Source of the DNA: Pseudomonadota bacterium
GTDB lineage: Bacteria; Pseudomonadota; Alphaproteobacteria; Rhizobiales; Xanthobacteraceae
Length of the DNA: 21,687 nt
Direction of reading: 5' to 3'
Assembly (NCBI GenBank): GCA_023404705.1
Contig: JAEYAU010000042.1
Span: 1 to 21,687, forward strand
A program made the translations under genes and the position numbers. Numbering within the stretch: the first letter of the stretch is position 1; every line of letters starts with the position of its first letter. The notes under the pieces were generated by a model, which had not been told where the DNA came from, ran no database searches, and was given only the letters and a program-made list of their open reading frames with translations. Shown piece after piece: positions 14,472 to 21,687 of this stretch.

Positions 14472-16541
14472 ATGAAAAAGCCGAAGAAGCGCGCCAAGAC
14501 CTCATCGGCGCAAAAGAAGAAATCGACGTCGAAGAAGGTCGCGAAGAAGGCCCCAAAGGCCGCCGCGCGCAAGGGATCGGCGCGCAAGACCGCAGTGAAG
14601 AAGGCGGCGGCAAGAAAAGCGCCCAAGAAGCAGGCCGCGAAGAAGAGCGCTGTTAAGAAAGCGGCGCCGAAAAAGCCGGCAGCCAAGAACGCGCCCGCGA
14701 AGAAGACCGCTGCCAAGAAGACCGCCGCCCCGAGGCCATCGAAGACGGCAACTCCGAAGACCGTGGCGCCGAAGATTGCCGCGCCGAACACGGTTGCGCC
14801 GCAGGCCGTTGCACCGCAGCCGCCGAAAGCCGAGGCGCCGCTGGCGCGCATCCCGGAGCAGCTCAAGGTCGTCGGCAAGACGCTGGCCAAGGCGGCCGAG
14901 CAGATCCTGGAATCGGCCGCACAGACCATCATCAAGACCGCGACCAAGGGCGCCGCAGTAGCAGCGCCCAAGGAGCCTCGCGCCTCGGCCAAGCCGCGCT
15001 ACTACATCACGACTGCGATCGCCTATCCGAACGGCGCACCGCATATCGGCCACGCCTATGAGGCGATCGCGACCGATGCGATCGCGCGCTTCCAGCGGCT
15101 CGACGGCTACGACGTGTTCTTCCTCACCGGAACGGACGAACACGGCCAGAAGATGCAGCAGACCGCGGCGCGGGAAGGGATCACGCCGCGCGATCTCCTC
15201 GATCGTACGGTGCCGCGCTTCCAGGACATGGTGAAGCGCATGAACTGCTCGAACGACCAGTTCATCCGCACCACCGAGCCTCGGCATTACGAGTCCTCGA
15301 AGGCAATCTGGAAGCGGATGGCCGACGCTGGCGATATCTATTTGTCGAAATATGCCGGCTGGTACTCGGTGCGCGACGAAGCCTATTACGCCGAGGATGA
15401 GACCGAACTGAACGGCGATGGCGTGCGCATCGCCAAGGGCACCCGCACGCCCGTCGAGTGGGTCGAGGAGGAGAGCTATTTCTTCAGGCTCTCGGCCTAT
15501 CAGCAGAAGCTGATCGACCTCTATGAGTCGGTGCCCGACTTCGTGCTGCCGAAGGAGCGGCTGAACGAGGTGGCGAGCTTCGTGCGTGGCGGCCTGCAGG
15601 ACCTGTCGATCTCGCGCACCACTTTCGACTGGGGCGTGCCGGTGCCGAACGACCCGAAGCACGTGATGTATGTCTGGGTCGACGCCCTCACCAACTACAT
15701 CACGGCGGCCGATTTTCCGGACACCGGCTCGGCCAGATGGAAGCGCTACTGGCCGGCCGACCTGCACGTGATCGGCAAGGACATCGTGCGCTTCCACGCG
15801 GTCTACTGGCCGGCCTTCCTGATGTCGGCCGGCATCGAGGTGCCGCGCCGCATCTTCAGCCATGGCTTCCTGTTCAACCGCGGTGAGAAGATGTCGAAGT
15901 CGGTCGGCAACGTGATCGATCCGTTCGATCTCGCCGACGCCTACGGCGTCGACCAGCTGCGCTACTTCCTGCTGCGCGAGGTGCCGTTCGGCCAGGACGG
16001 CAACTATAGCCACGACGCCATCGTGGCCCGCACCAATGCGGACCTCGCCAACGATCTGGGTAACCTGGCGCAGCGCTCGCTCACCATGGTGGCGAAGGCC
16101 TTCCACGGCGCGCTGCCGGCGCCGGGTGCGTTCAGCGAGGCCGACAAGACGATCCTCGCGGCCGCGGACGCGATGATCGGCACCGCGCGCAACGCCATGA
16201 AGACGCTGCAGCTGCATCAGGTGCTCAACGCGGCCTGGGCCGTGGTGGCGGACACCAACCGCTATTTCGCCAACGAGCAGCCCTGGGCGCTCGCCAAGAC
16301 CGATCCGGAGCGCCAGGGCACCGTGCTCTACGTCACCGCGGAGGTGATCCGCCAGGTCGCGATCCTGGCCCAGCCCGTGATGCCGACGGCGTCCGGCAAG
16401 CTGCTCGACCTGCTCGGCGTGCCGGCGGACCAGCGCGACTTCTCCTGGCTCGGCGGCGCGCGCCGCATCGAACCTGGCAGCAATCTGCCGTCACCGACGC
16501 CCGTGTTCCCGCGCTACGTCGAGCCGATTCCAGAACCCTGA
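14472..16541 (+). CDS. metG: Methionyl-tRNA synthetase with histone H1-like N-terminal extension
   Basis: The 689-aa product charges tRNA-Met. The enzyme proper begins near residue 174 (KPRYYITT); HIGH is at 191-194 and KMSKS at 473-477. No Cys zinc knuckle is seen (KYAGWYSVRDEAYYAED), so it is the shorter, zinc-free type of about 515 residues. Ahead of it are 173 extra residues in frame. Residues 1-87 contain 31 lysines and no Asp or Glu, in KKAA/PKK repeats like an H1 tail; 88-122 are Pro/Ala-rich; 124-157 look helical. ATG 14472 is the only ATG in this stretch; GTG 14763 is possible. The ribosome site is weak (GAGA). The stop overlaps tatD. Confidence 0.95.
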   Translation: MKKPKKRAKTSSAQKKKSTSKKVAKKAPKAAARKGSARKTAVKKAAARKAPKKQAAKKSAVKKAAPKKPAAKNAPAKKTAAKKTAAPRPSKTATPKTVAPKIAAPNTVAPQAVAPQPPKAEAPLARIPEQLKVVGKTLAKAAEQILESAAQTIIKTATKGAAVAAPKEPRASAKPRYYITTAIAYPNGAPHIGHAYEAIATDAIARFQRLDGYDVFFLTGTDEHGQKMQQTAAREGITPRDLLDRTVPRFQDMVKRMNCSNDQFIRTTEPRHYESSKAIWKRMADAGDIYLSKYAGWYSVRDEAYYAEDETELNGDGVRIAKGTRTPVEWVEEESYFFRLSAYQQKLIDLYESVPDFVLPKERLNEVASFVRGGLQDLSISRTTFDWGVPVPNDPKHVMYVWVDALTNYITAADFPDTGSARWKRYWPADLHVIGKDIVRFHAVYWPAFLMSAGIEVPRRIFSHGFLFNRGEKMSKSVGNVIDPFDLADAYGVDQLRYFLLREVPFGQDGNYSHDAIVARTNADLANDLGNLAQRSLTMVAKAFHGALPAPGAFSEADKTILAAADAMIGTARNAMKTLQLHQVLNAAWAVVADTNRYFANEQPWALAKTDPERQGTVLYVTAEVIRQVAILAQPVMPTASGKLLDLLGVPADQRDFSWLGGARRIEPGSNLPSPTPVFPRYVEPIPEP

Positions 16542-17335
16542 TGCTCGTCGACAGTCACTGCCATCTCGACTTTCCGGACTTCGCGGACGAGCTCGACGCC
16601 GTAGTCGAGCGCGCCCGCGCGGCCGGCGTGGGCGGGCTCGTCACCATCTCGACGCGCGTGCGCAAGCACGAGCAGATCCTGGCGATCGCCGAGCGCTTCG
16701 CCAACATCACATGCTCGGTCGGCACCCATCCGCACAACGCGCATGAGGAGCTCGACATCACGGCGGCCGACCTGGTGGCGCGTGCGCGCCATCCCAAGGT
16801 CGTCGCGATCGGCGAAGCCGGGCTCGACTATCACTACGACTTCAGCCCGCGCGCCGCGCAGGAGCAGGGGCTCCGGGCGCACATCGCGGCCGCGCGCGAG
16901 ACCAAGCTGCCGCTGGTGATCCATTGCCGCGATGCGGACGCCGACATGGCACGCATCCTGAGCCAGGAAAGCGAGCAGGGCGCCTTCCCGGCCGTGCTGC
17001 ATTGCTTCACGGGCACGCGCGAGCTCGCGATGGCGGCCATCCGGCTCGGCCACTACGTGTCGTTTTCCGGCATCCTGACCTTCAAGACCGGCGCGCCGCT
17101 GCGTGAGATCGCGGCTGAGCTGCCGGCCGACTGCATCCTGGTCGAAACCGACGCTCCCTATCTCGCGCCCGGCAAGATGCGCGGCAAGCGCAACGAGCCG
17201 GCCTTCGTGGTCGAGACCGCCAAGGTGCTGGCCGAAGCGCGTGGCGTCGGCTTCGACGAGATCGCGCGCCAGACCACCGAGAACTTCCACCGGCTGTTCT
17301 CCAAGGTCCCGCGCAGCGCTTCTGCGGCCGCATGA
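16541..17335 (+). CDS. tatD: TatD family metal-dependent deoxyribonuclease
   Basis: The start overlaps the metG stop by one base (TGATG). The 264-aa protein has the TatD metal site: H6 and H8 in DSHCHLDF, Glu in IGEAGLDYHYD, then VIHCRDAD, LHCFTGT and ETDAPYLAP. These TIM-barrel hydrolases trim 3' ends of DNA or RNA and act in repair of oxidative damage. Length is typical. The gene commonly follows metG, or the tmk-holB pair, in bacteria. Its stop overlaps the next start as ATGA. Confidence 0.95.
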   Translation: MLVDSHCHLDFPDFADELDAVVERARAAGVGGLVTISTRVRKHEQILAIAERFANITCSVGTHPHNAHEELDITAADLVARARHPKVVAIGEAGLDYHYDFSPRAAQEQGLRAHIAAARETKLPLVIHCRDADADMARILSQESEQGAFPAVLHCFTGTRELAMAAIRLGHYVSFSGILTFKTGAPLREIAAELPADCILVETDAPYLAPGKMRGKRNEPAFVVETAKVLAEARGVGFDEIARQTTENFHRLFSKVPRSASAAA

Positions 17336-18129
17336 GCCTGACCTTCACCATTCTCGGCTGCGGCTCGTCGGGCGGCGTTCCGCGCCCGGCGCTCGGCTGG
17401 GGCGCCTGCAATCCCGACAATCCCAAGAACCGCCGCCGGCGCTGCTCGCTGTTGGTCGAGCGGCAGAGCGAGTCCGGTGGCGCGACGCGCGTCCTGGTCG
17501 ACACCTCGCCGGACCTGCGCGAGCAGCTGCTCGACGCCGGCGTGAACGCGCTTGATGCCGTGCTCTACACCCACGAGCACGCCGACCACATCCACGGCAT
17601 CGACGACGTGCGCCCGATCGTGATCCACCGGCGCAAGCGCATGGATGTCTGGCTCGACGAGGCCACCTCGCGCGCCATGCATGCGCGCTTCGGCTACTGC
17701 TTCATGACGCCGCCCGGGAGCACCTATCCGCCGATCCTGCAGGAGCACCGCTTGGTGGTCGGCCGCGAGGTGACGATCACCGGGGAGGGTGGTCCGATCT
17801 CCGCGACCCCTTTCCTGCTCGACCATGGCGACATCCCGGCGCTCGGCTTCCGCTTCGGCAACGTGGCCTATTCGCCCGACCTGAAGCGCCTGCCCGAGGA
17901 ATCCATCCCGGCGCTCCAGGGTCTCGATCTCTGGATCGTCGACGCGCTGCGCTATACACCGCACCCGACCCATTTCAGCGTCTCCGACGCGCTGCACTGG
18001 ATCGAGACGCTGCAGCCGCGCCGCGCCGTCCTGACCAATCTGCACGCCGATCTCGACTACGACGAGCTGCGCACCAAGGTGCCGGCGAACGTCGACATCG
18101 CCTATGACGGCATGCGGCTCGAGGCCTGA
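17332..18129 (+). CDS. MBL-fold metallo-hydrolase, PhnP-like
   Basis: The 265-aa protein shows the metallo-beta-lactamase fold. GCGSSGGVPRP near residue 10 is typical of PhnP-like proteins, and the metal motif is H81-E-H83-A-D85-H86 in THEHADHIHG. Later ligands are in LLDHGDIP and the C-terminal NLHADLDY. PhnP hydrolyses phosphoribosyl cyclic phosphate and other members act on cyclic nucleotides or short RNAs; which applies is unknown. No phn genes are nearby. It is coupled to tatD by an ATGA overlap and ends the housekeeping operon. Confidence 0.92.
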   Translation: MSLTFTILGCGSSGGVPRPALGWGACNPDNPKNRRRRCSLLVERQSESGGATRVLVDTSPDLREQLLDAGVNALDAVLYTHEHADHIHGIDDVRPIVIHRRKRMDVWLDEATSRAMHARFGYCFMTPPGSTYPPILQEHRLVVGREVTITGEGGPISATPFLLDHGDIPALGFRFGNVAYSPDLKRLPEESIPALQGLDLWIVDALRYTPHPTHFSVSDALHWIETLQPRRAVLTNLHADLDYDELRTKVPANVDIAYDGMRLEA

Positions 18130-18151
18130 GCCGTGACGCTCACGGCGACCG

Positions 18152-19015
18152 TCATCCTGCTCGCGCAGTGATCCGCCGCTCTTCGGCGATGAACGCGAGC
18201 AGGTCCGGATTGATCGTGCCGCCGTGAGTCGTGCACATGCCGTGCGGAAATCCCTTGTAGACCTTCAGCGTCGCCTTCTTCAGCAGCTTCGAGGAGAGCA
18301 GGGCCGCGCCGCCGATCGGGACGATTTGATCGTCGTCGCCGTGCATGACGAGCGTCGGCACATCGATGGTCTTCAGATCGTCCGTGAAGTCGGTCTCCGA
18401 GAAGGCCTTGATGCCTTCATGGTGTGCCTTGGCGCTTCCCATCATGCCCTGGCGCCACCAGTTCTCGATGATTCCCGGCACAGCCTGCGCGCCCGACCGG
18501 TTGAAGCCGTAGAACGGACCGGACGGGAAATCGAGATAGAACTGCGCCCGGTTCTCGGCGAGCGTCTTGCGCAGCCCGTCGAACACCTCCATCGGAAGGC
18601 CGCCCGGATTGGGCGGACTCTTGATCATGATCGGCGGCACGGCGTTAACCAGCACGAGCTTTGCGACGCGGCCCTGCGGCTGACCATGCCGCGCGACATA
18701 GCGGGTCGCCTCGCCGCCGCCTGTCGAATGGCCGATGTGAATTGCGTTCTTCAGGTCGAGGTGGTTAACGACGGCGGCCGCGTCGGCCGCGTAGTGATCC
18801 ATGTCGTGACCATCGCTGACCTGCGCCGAGCGGCCATGGCCGCGTCGGTCATGCGCCACGACGCGGTAGCCCTTACCGAGGAAATACAGCAGCTGCGCAT
18901 CCCAGTCGTCTGCGCTGAGCGGCCATCCATGATGGAAGACGATCGGCTGGGCGCTCTTGGGTCCCCAGTCCTTGAAGTAGATCTCGGTGCCGTCCTGGCT
19001 GGTGATGGTGCTCAT
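18152..19015 (-). CDS. Alpha/beta hydrolase, non-heme chloroperoxidase-like
   Basis: The 287-aa protein resembles cofactor-free haloperoxidases and arylesterases. HHGWPLSADDWD forms the oxyanion region, S97 in GHSTGG is the nucleophile, D228 in HGDDDQIVP is the acid, and H258 in GFPHGM completes the triad. DRRGHGRS is a family hallmark. No signal peptide is seen. Such enzymes hydrolyse esters and can form peracids; the physiological role is unknown. The start has AAGGA upstream on the minus strand. It points leftward, convergent with the MBL gene (22 nt apart), and so interrupts the run of rightward genes. Confidence 0.92.
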   Translation of the reverse strand: MSTITSQDGTEIYFKDWGPKSAQPIVFHHGWPLSADDWDAQLLYFLGKGYRVVAHDRRGHGRSAQVSDGHDMDHYAADAAAVVNHLDLKNAIHIGHSTGGGEATRYVARHGQPQGRVAKLVLVNAVPPIMIKSPPNPGGLPMEVFDGLRKTLAENRAQFYLDFPSGPFYGFNRSGAQAVPGIIENWWRQGMMGSAKAHHEGIKAFSETDFTDDLKTIDVPTLVMHGDDDQIVPIGGAALLSSKLLKKATLKVYKGFPHGMCTTHGGTINPDLLAFIAEERRITARAG

Positions 19016-19335
19016 CGTCTCAATCCTTCATTTGTGGAGAGACGCGCCTTGTCGTGTGCCGATCAGCTATCGATCGTCCGATGGCGGGATGATCGGCCGC
19101 GCTGGCGGACGCTAACGTTGGGAGCGATGTGCGGAGACAGGTGCGTCTGGTGAATGATGCAGCAGAGCCGTGAGGTCCGGCATCGGGCCTCGACCCGAAA
19201 GCGCTGAGGGTCATACCTGGCTTCACACGGAAAACGGTCGTCTGAGCAGCTCTCGCGAACTCATTCAAATTGCGCGAAATTCCGACCTGAAGCGGCGAGA
19301 AATCAGGCACATTAAAATATTCCATAATATGTCTT

Positions 19336-19348
19336 ATGCGAATCGCAT
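19336..19348. repeat. 13-bp palindrome ATGCGA-A-TCGCAT
   Basis: Perfect 6-bp arms around one central base, 20 nt upstream of the EcfG-type -35 element. Position and symmetry suit a repressor or activator site, but no regulator gene is adjacent. Confidence 0.35.
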
Positions 19349-19367
19349 GTGTCCGGTGGCTCATGCC

Positions 19368-19392
19368 GGAACGGGCTCGGCTCTGAGCCGTT
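19368..19392 (+). promoter_or_regulatory. EcfG-type general stress promoter GGAAC-N16-CGTT
   Basis: GGAAC (19368-19372) and CGTT (19389-19392) with a 16-nt spacer exactly match the consensus for the alphaproteobacterial general-stress sigma factor EcfG. Transcription would start near 19399, about 40 nt before the SDR-DoxX gene. A 13-bp palindrome, CGGCTC-T-GAGCCG (19378-19390), fills the spacer and touches the -10. Confidence 0.55.
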
Positions 19393-19440
19393 CACCGCCC
19401 AAGCCGCCCGCTCCCAATCCCCGACCTAGAGGCTGTCCGT

Positions 19441-20733
19441 ATGCACGTGCTCGTCCTTGGCGCCACTGGCGTGGTCGCAACGCCGATCGTGCATCGGCTG
19501 CTGGCGGCCGGGCACGCGGTGACCGGGATAGGCCGCGACGTGACGGCGGCGCAGCGTCGGCTGCCGAACGTCACTTGGGTCGCGCGCGACATCGCGCGGC
19601 TGACGCGGCCGCAGGATTGGCAGCCGCTGCTCGTCGGCACCGACGCCGTGGTGAACGCGGCCGGCGTCCTGCAGGACAGCCTGCGCGATGACGTCACGGC
19701 GCTTCAGGTCACGGCGATGCGCGCGCTCTATGCGGCCTGTCTCGACCAAGGGATCCGTAAAATCGTCCAGATCTCGGCGGCTGGCGCTTCGGTTAACGCG
19801 CCGAGCGCCTTCATGCAGACCAAGGGCGAGGCGGACCAGACGCTCTCCGGGCTCGACCTCGACTGGGTGGTCTTCCGCCCCGGCGTGGTGATCGGGCCGA
19901 ACGCGGTCGGCGCCAGCGCCATGATGCGCGCCCTCGCCGCGCTGCCCTATATCGTGCCGTTGGCGAATCCCGAGATGCTGGTGCGCACCGTGCATGTGGA
20001 CGACGTCGCCGACGCCGTGTTGCGGGCCCTCGACGGCCGCGTACCGGCGCGCGCGATCTACGATCTCGTGGAGCCGAAGCCGCACACGCTCAAGGATGCC
20101 GTCGCCGCGATCCGCGCCTGGCTCGGCTATCCGCCGGCGCGCTACGTGGCGCTGCCGGGCTGGCTCGCGACGACGCTGTTCCGCATCGGTGACGTACTCG
20201 GCTGGCTCGGCTGGCGCACGCCCATGCGCAGCACCGCCGAGCGCCAGATGCAGATCGGCATCGCGGGCGACCCCGAGCCCTGGGCCAAGGTCGCCCAGCC
20301 GCTGACCAGCCTCGAGGAGAGCCTGCGCCGCGTCCCCGCGACCCTGCAGGAACGCTGGTTCGCGCGGATCTGGCTGGTGAAGCCGCTCGCCATCGCGGCG
20401 CTGAGCATCTTCTGGATCGCGACCGGGATCATCGCGCTGTCCCGGCCGAACATCTCCATGGCCATCGTCACGATCCGCGGCACGCCGCTCTGGATCGCCA
20501 TGTTCATGGTGATCGCAGGCGGCATCATGGACATCATCCTCGGGCTCGCCCTGCTCGTCCGCCGCTGGCTCGTGCCGACCTGCCTGGTGATGATCGCGGT
20601 TTCGATCCTCTACATGATCGTCGGCACCATCGTGGCGCCGGACTACTGGATCGATCCGCTTGGGCCCTTCCTCAAGGTGCTGTCGGTGATCGCGCTGACC
20701 CTGGTGCTGCTCGCCACCGCCGAGGATCGCTGA
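19441..20733 (+). CDS. SDR-family NAD(P)-binding protein fused to a DoxX-like membrane domain
   Basis: The 430-aa protein starts at ATG 19441 after AGAGG. Residues 1-290 are an atypical short-chain dehydrogenase/NmrA-like domain: nucleotide loop LGATGVV (6-12), then DIARL, VNAAGVL, ISAAGAS and a downstream FRPGVVIGP. From about 305 four hydrophobic helices follow (AIAALSIFWIATGII; MFMVIAGGIMDIILGLALL; CLVMIAVSILYMIVGTI; VIALTLVLLATA), fitting a DoxX-like four-helix domain. The enzyme would thus be membrane-tethered with its cofactor domain in the cytoplasm. The substrate is unknown. The stop overlaps the DUF2269 start (TGATG), so the two probably act together, and the EcfG-type promoter suggests stress induction. 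Confidence 0.88.
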   Translation: MHVLVLGATGVVATPIVHRLLAAGHAVTGIGRDVTAAQRRLPNVTWVARDIARLTRPQDWQPLLVGTDAVVNAAGVLQDSLRDDVTALQVTAMRALYAACLDQGIRKIVQISAAGASVNAPSAFMQTKGEADQTLSGLDLDWVVFRPGVVIGPNAVGASAMMRALAALPYIVPLANPEMLVRTVHVDDVADAVLRALDGRVPARAIYDLVEPKPHTLKDAVAAIRAWLGYPPARYVALPGWLATTLFRIGDVLGWLGWRTPMRSTAERQMQIGIAGDPEPWAKVAQPLTSLEESLRRVPATLQERWFARIWLVKPLAIAALSIFWIATGIIALSRPNISMAIVTIRGTPLWIAMFMVIAGGIMDIILGLALLVRRWLVPTCLVMIAVSILYMIVGTIVAPDYWIDPLGPFLKVLSVIALTLVLLATAEDR

Positions 20734-21221
20734 TGGAGCTGATCGACCTCGCCCGCTGGCTGCACGTCATCGGCGCGGCGGTGCTGCTCGGGACAGGCGG
20801 AGGCATCGCCTTCTTCATGGTGATGGCGCATCGCACGCGCGATGCCGCGCTGATCGCTCATGTCGCCGGCACCGTGGTCGTCGCGGACTTCGTCTTCACG
20901 GCCTCGGCCGTGGTGATCCAGCCGCTCACCGGCCTCTGGCTGATCCATCTGATCGGTTGGCGCCTGACCGAAGGCTGGATCCTGCTGTCACTGGCGCTCT
21001 ACGTCTTCACGGGCCTGTTCTGGCTGCCCGTCGTCTGGATCCAGGCCCGCCTGCGCAATCTCGCGCGGGCGGCCGCGAAGGAGGGCAGGCCCCTGCCCGA
21101 CGCCTATTTCCGCCTCTATCGGCTCTGGTTCGCCTGTGGATGGCCGGCCTTCCTCGCCGTGCTCGCCATCTTCTGGCTTATGCTGGCCAAGCCCGCCATT
21201 CCACAGCTGACCTGGAACTGA
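20733..21221 (+). CDS. DUF2269-family integral membrane protein
   Basis: The 162-aa protein has four or so membrane helices: LARWLHVIGAAVLLGTGGGIAFF, VVVADFVFTASAVVI, WILLSLALYVFTGLFWLPVVWI and PAFLAVLAIFWLMLA. Conserved polar residues include H11 in the first helix and R34 after it. This matches the DUF2269 pattern (WLHxxGA..LxG), whose function is unknown. It is coupled to the SDR-DoxX gene by a TGATG overlap, which suggests a two-protein membrane complex. mazG follows 9 nt later. Confidence 0.85.
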   Translation: MELIDLARWLHVIGAAVLLGTGGGIAFFMVMAHRTRDAALIAHVAGTVVVADFVFTASAVVIQPLTGLWLIHLIGWRLTEGWILLSLALYVFTGLFWLPVVWIQARLRNLARAAAKEGRPLPDAYFRLYRLWFACGWPAFLAVLAIFWLMLAKPAIPQLTWN

Positions 21222-21230
21222 CACCGACAT

Positions 21231-21687
21231 GGCCCATTCCTTCGCGCCCTCGCGCGATATCGCGGTCCTCATCGACATCATGGCGGCGTTGCGTACGCCG
21301 AAAACCGGCTGTCCCTGGGACCTGGAGCAGAATTTCGCGACGATCGCGCCCTACACGATCGAGGAAGCCTACGAGGTCGCCGACGCGATCGGGCGCGGCG
21401 ATCTCGAGGACCTGAAGGACGAGCTCGGCGACCTCCTCCTCCAAGTGGTGTTTCACGCCCGCATGGCCGAGGAAGAAGGCATCTTCGCCTTCGGCGACGT
21501 CGTGCAGGCGATCACCGAGAAGCTGATCCGGCGCCATCCGCACGTGTTCGGAGACGCGCGCGACATGTCGCCCGAAGCCGTCAAAGGGCTGTGGGACAAG
21601 ATCAAGGCCGACGAGAAGGCCGCGCGCGCCGCCGCTCGCGCAGCGAGCCGCCAGTCCCCGCCGCCCGGCCGCGCGGGCGCCCTCGCG
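21231..21687 (+). CDS. mazG: Nucleoside triphosphate pyrophosphohydrolase MazG (3' end beyond window)
   Basis: The frame starts at ATG 21231, 9 nt after the DUF2269 stop, and stays open to the window end (152 codons visible of a usual 260-275). MAALRTPKTGCPWDLEQ is the MazG start signature, and the metal site is EEAYEV with DELGDLLLQVVFHA (ExxE and ExxD). IRRHPHVFGD and KGLWDKIKADEK complete the first MazG domain, followed by an Ala/Arg-rich linker. MazG hydrolyses NTPs to NMP and pyrophosphate, clearing abnormal nucleotides and, in E. coli, lowering ppGpp during stress. Confidence 0.94.

Larger units (their letters stand above)
19016..19440. other. 425-bp divergent intergenic region
   Basis: No gene is supported here. 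It separates the leftward hydrolase from the rightward SDR-DoxX gene. It contains an AT-rich stretch (about 19311-19337), a 13-bp palindrome (19336-19348) and an exact EcfG-type promoter (19368-19392). I see no clear promoter for the leftward hydrolase. Confidence 0.5.

Noticed and set aside
14502..16217. 571-codon open frame opposite metG
   Set aside because: Its composition mirrors the Lys-rich and synthetase codons of metG, and it has no recognisable domain.

Overview
The window is about 21.7 kb of GC-rich DNA, almost certainly from an alphaproteobacterium of the order Hyphomicrobiales (Rhizobiales). The case rests on the gene order rlpA - D,D-carboxypeptidase - tmk - holB - metG - tatD - MBL hydrolase, the cysteine-poor MetRS type, an exact EcfG-type promoter and a CtrA-like site. 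I cannot place it at genus level from sequence alone.

Layout. Bases 1-3286 are a translationally coupled catabolic-looking cluster: the 3' part of a hydantoinase/oxoprolinase A subunit, a Cys-less isochorismatase-like hydrolase and a fumarate-reductase-type flavoprotein. Bases 3289-8005 form a stress-flavoured accessory block. It has two small leftward genes (a one-helix membrane peptide and a 'TFPASDP' peptide), a 660-bp gene-free stretch with a dyad, a tandem-domain universal stress protein, then four divergent Rnk/GreA-C-terminal-type proteins with a small basic protein between copies three and four. tRNA-Ser(UGA) (8235-8325) and a PilZ protein, both leftward, close this block.

Bases 8829-10159 hold a secreted dienelactone-hydrolase-like enzyme and a 65-residue peptide with a double-glycine leader. 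A perfect TGTGA-N6-TCACA site lies just upstream of the peptide. Bases 10453-18129 are the housekeeping run: RlpA, then, from a good sigma-70-like promoter, D-Ala-D-Ala carboxypeptidase, thymidylate kinase, DNA polymerase III delta', methionyl-tRNA synthetase, TatD and an MBL-fold phosphodiesterase-like protein. Most of its junctions are ATGA or TGATG overlaps or gaps under 25 nt. MetRS carries a 173-residue lysine/alanine/proline-rich N-terminal extension resembling a histone H1 tail.

After a leftward chloroperoxidase-like hydrolase (18152-19015), an EcfG-type promoter precedes an SDR-DoxX fusion, a DUF2269 membrane protein and mazG, which is cut by the window end. The best candidates for something undescribed are the double-glycine peptide with its CRP-type site, the H1-like tail on MetRS, and the USP plus four-Rnk array, which looks like a set of RNA-polymerase-directed stress regulators.
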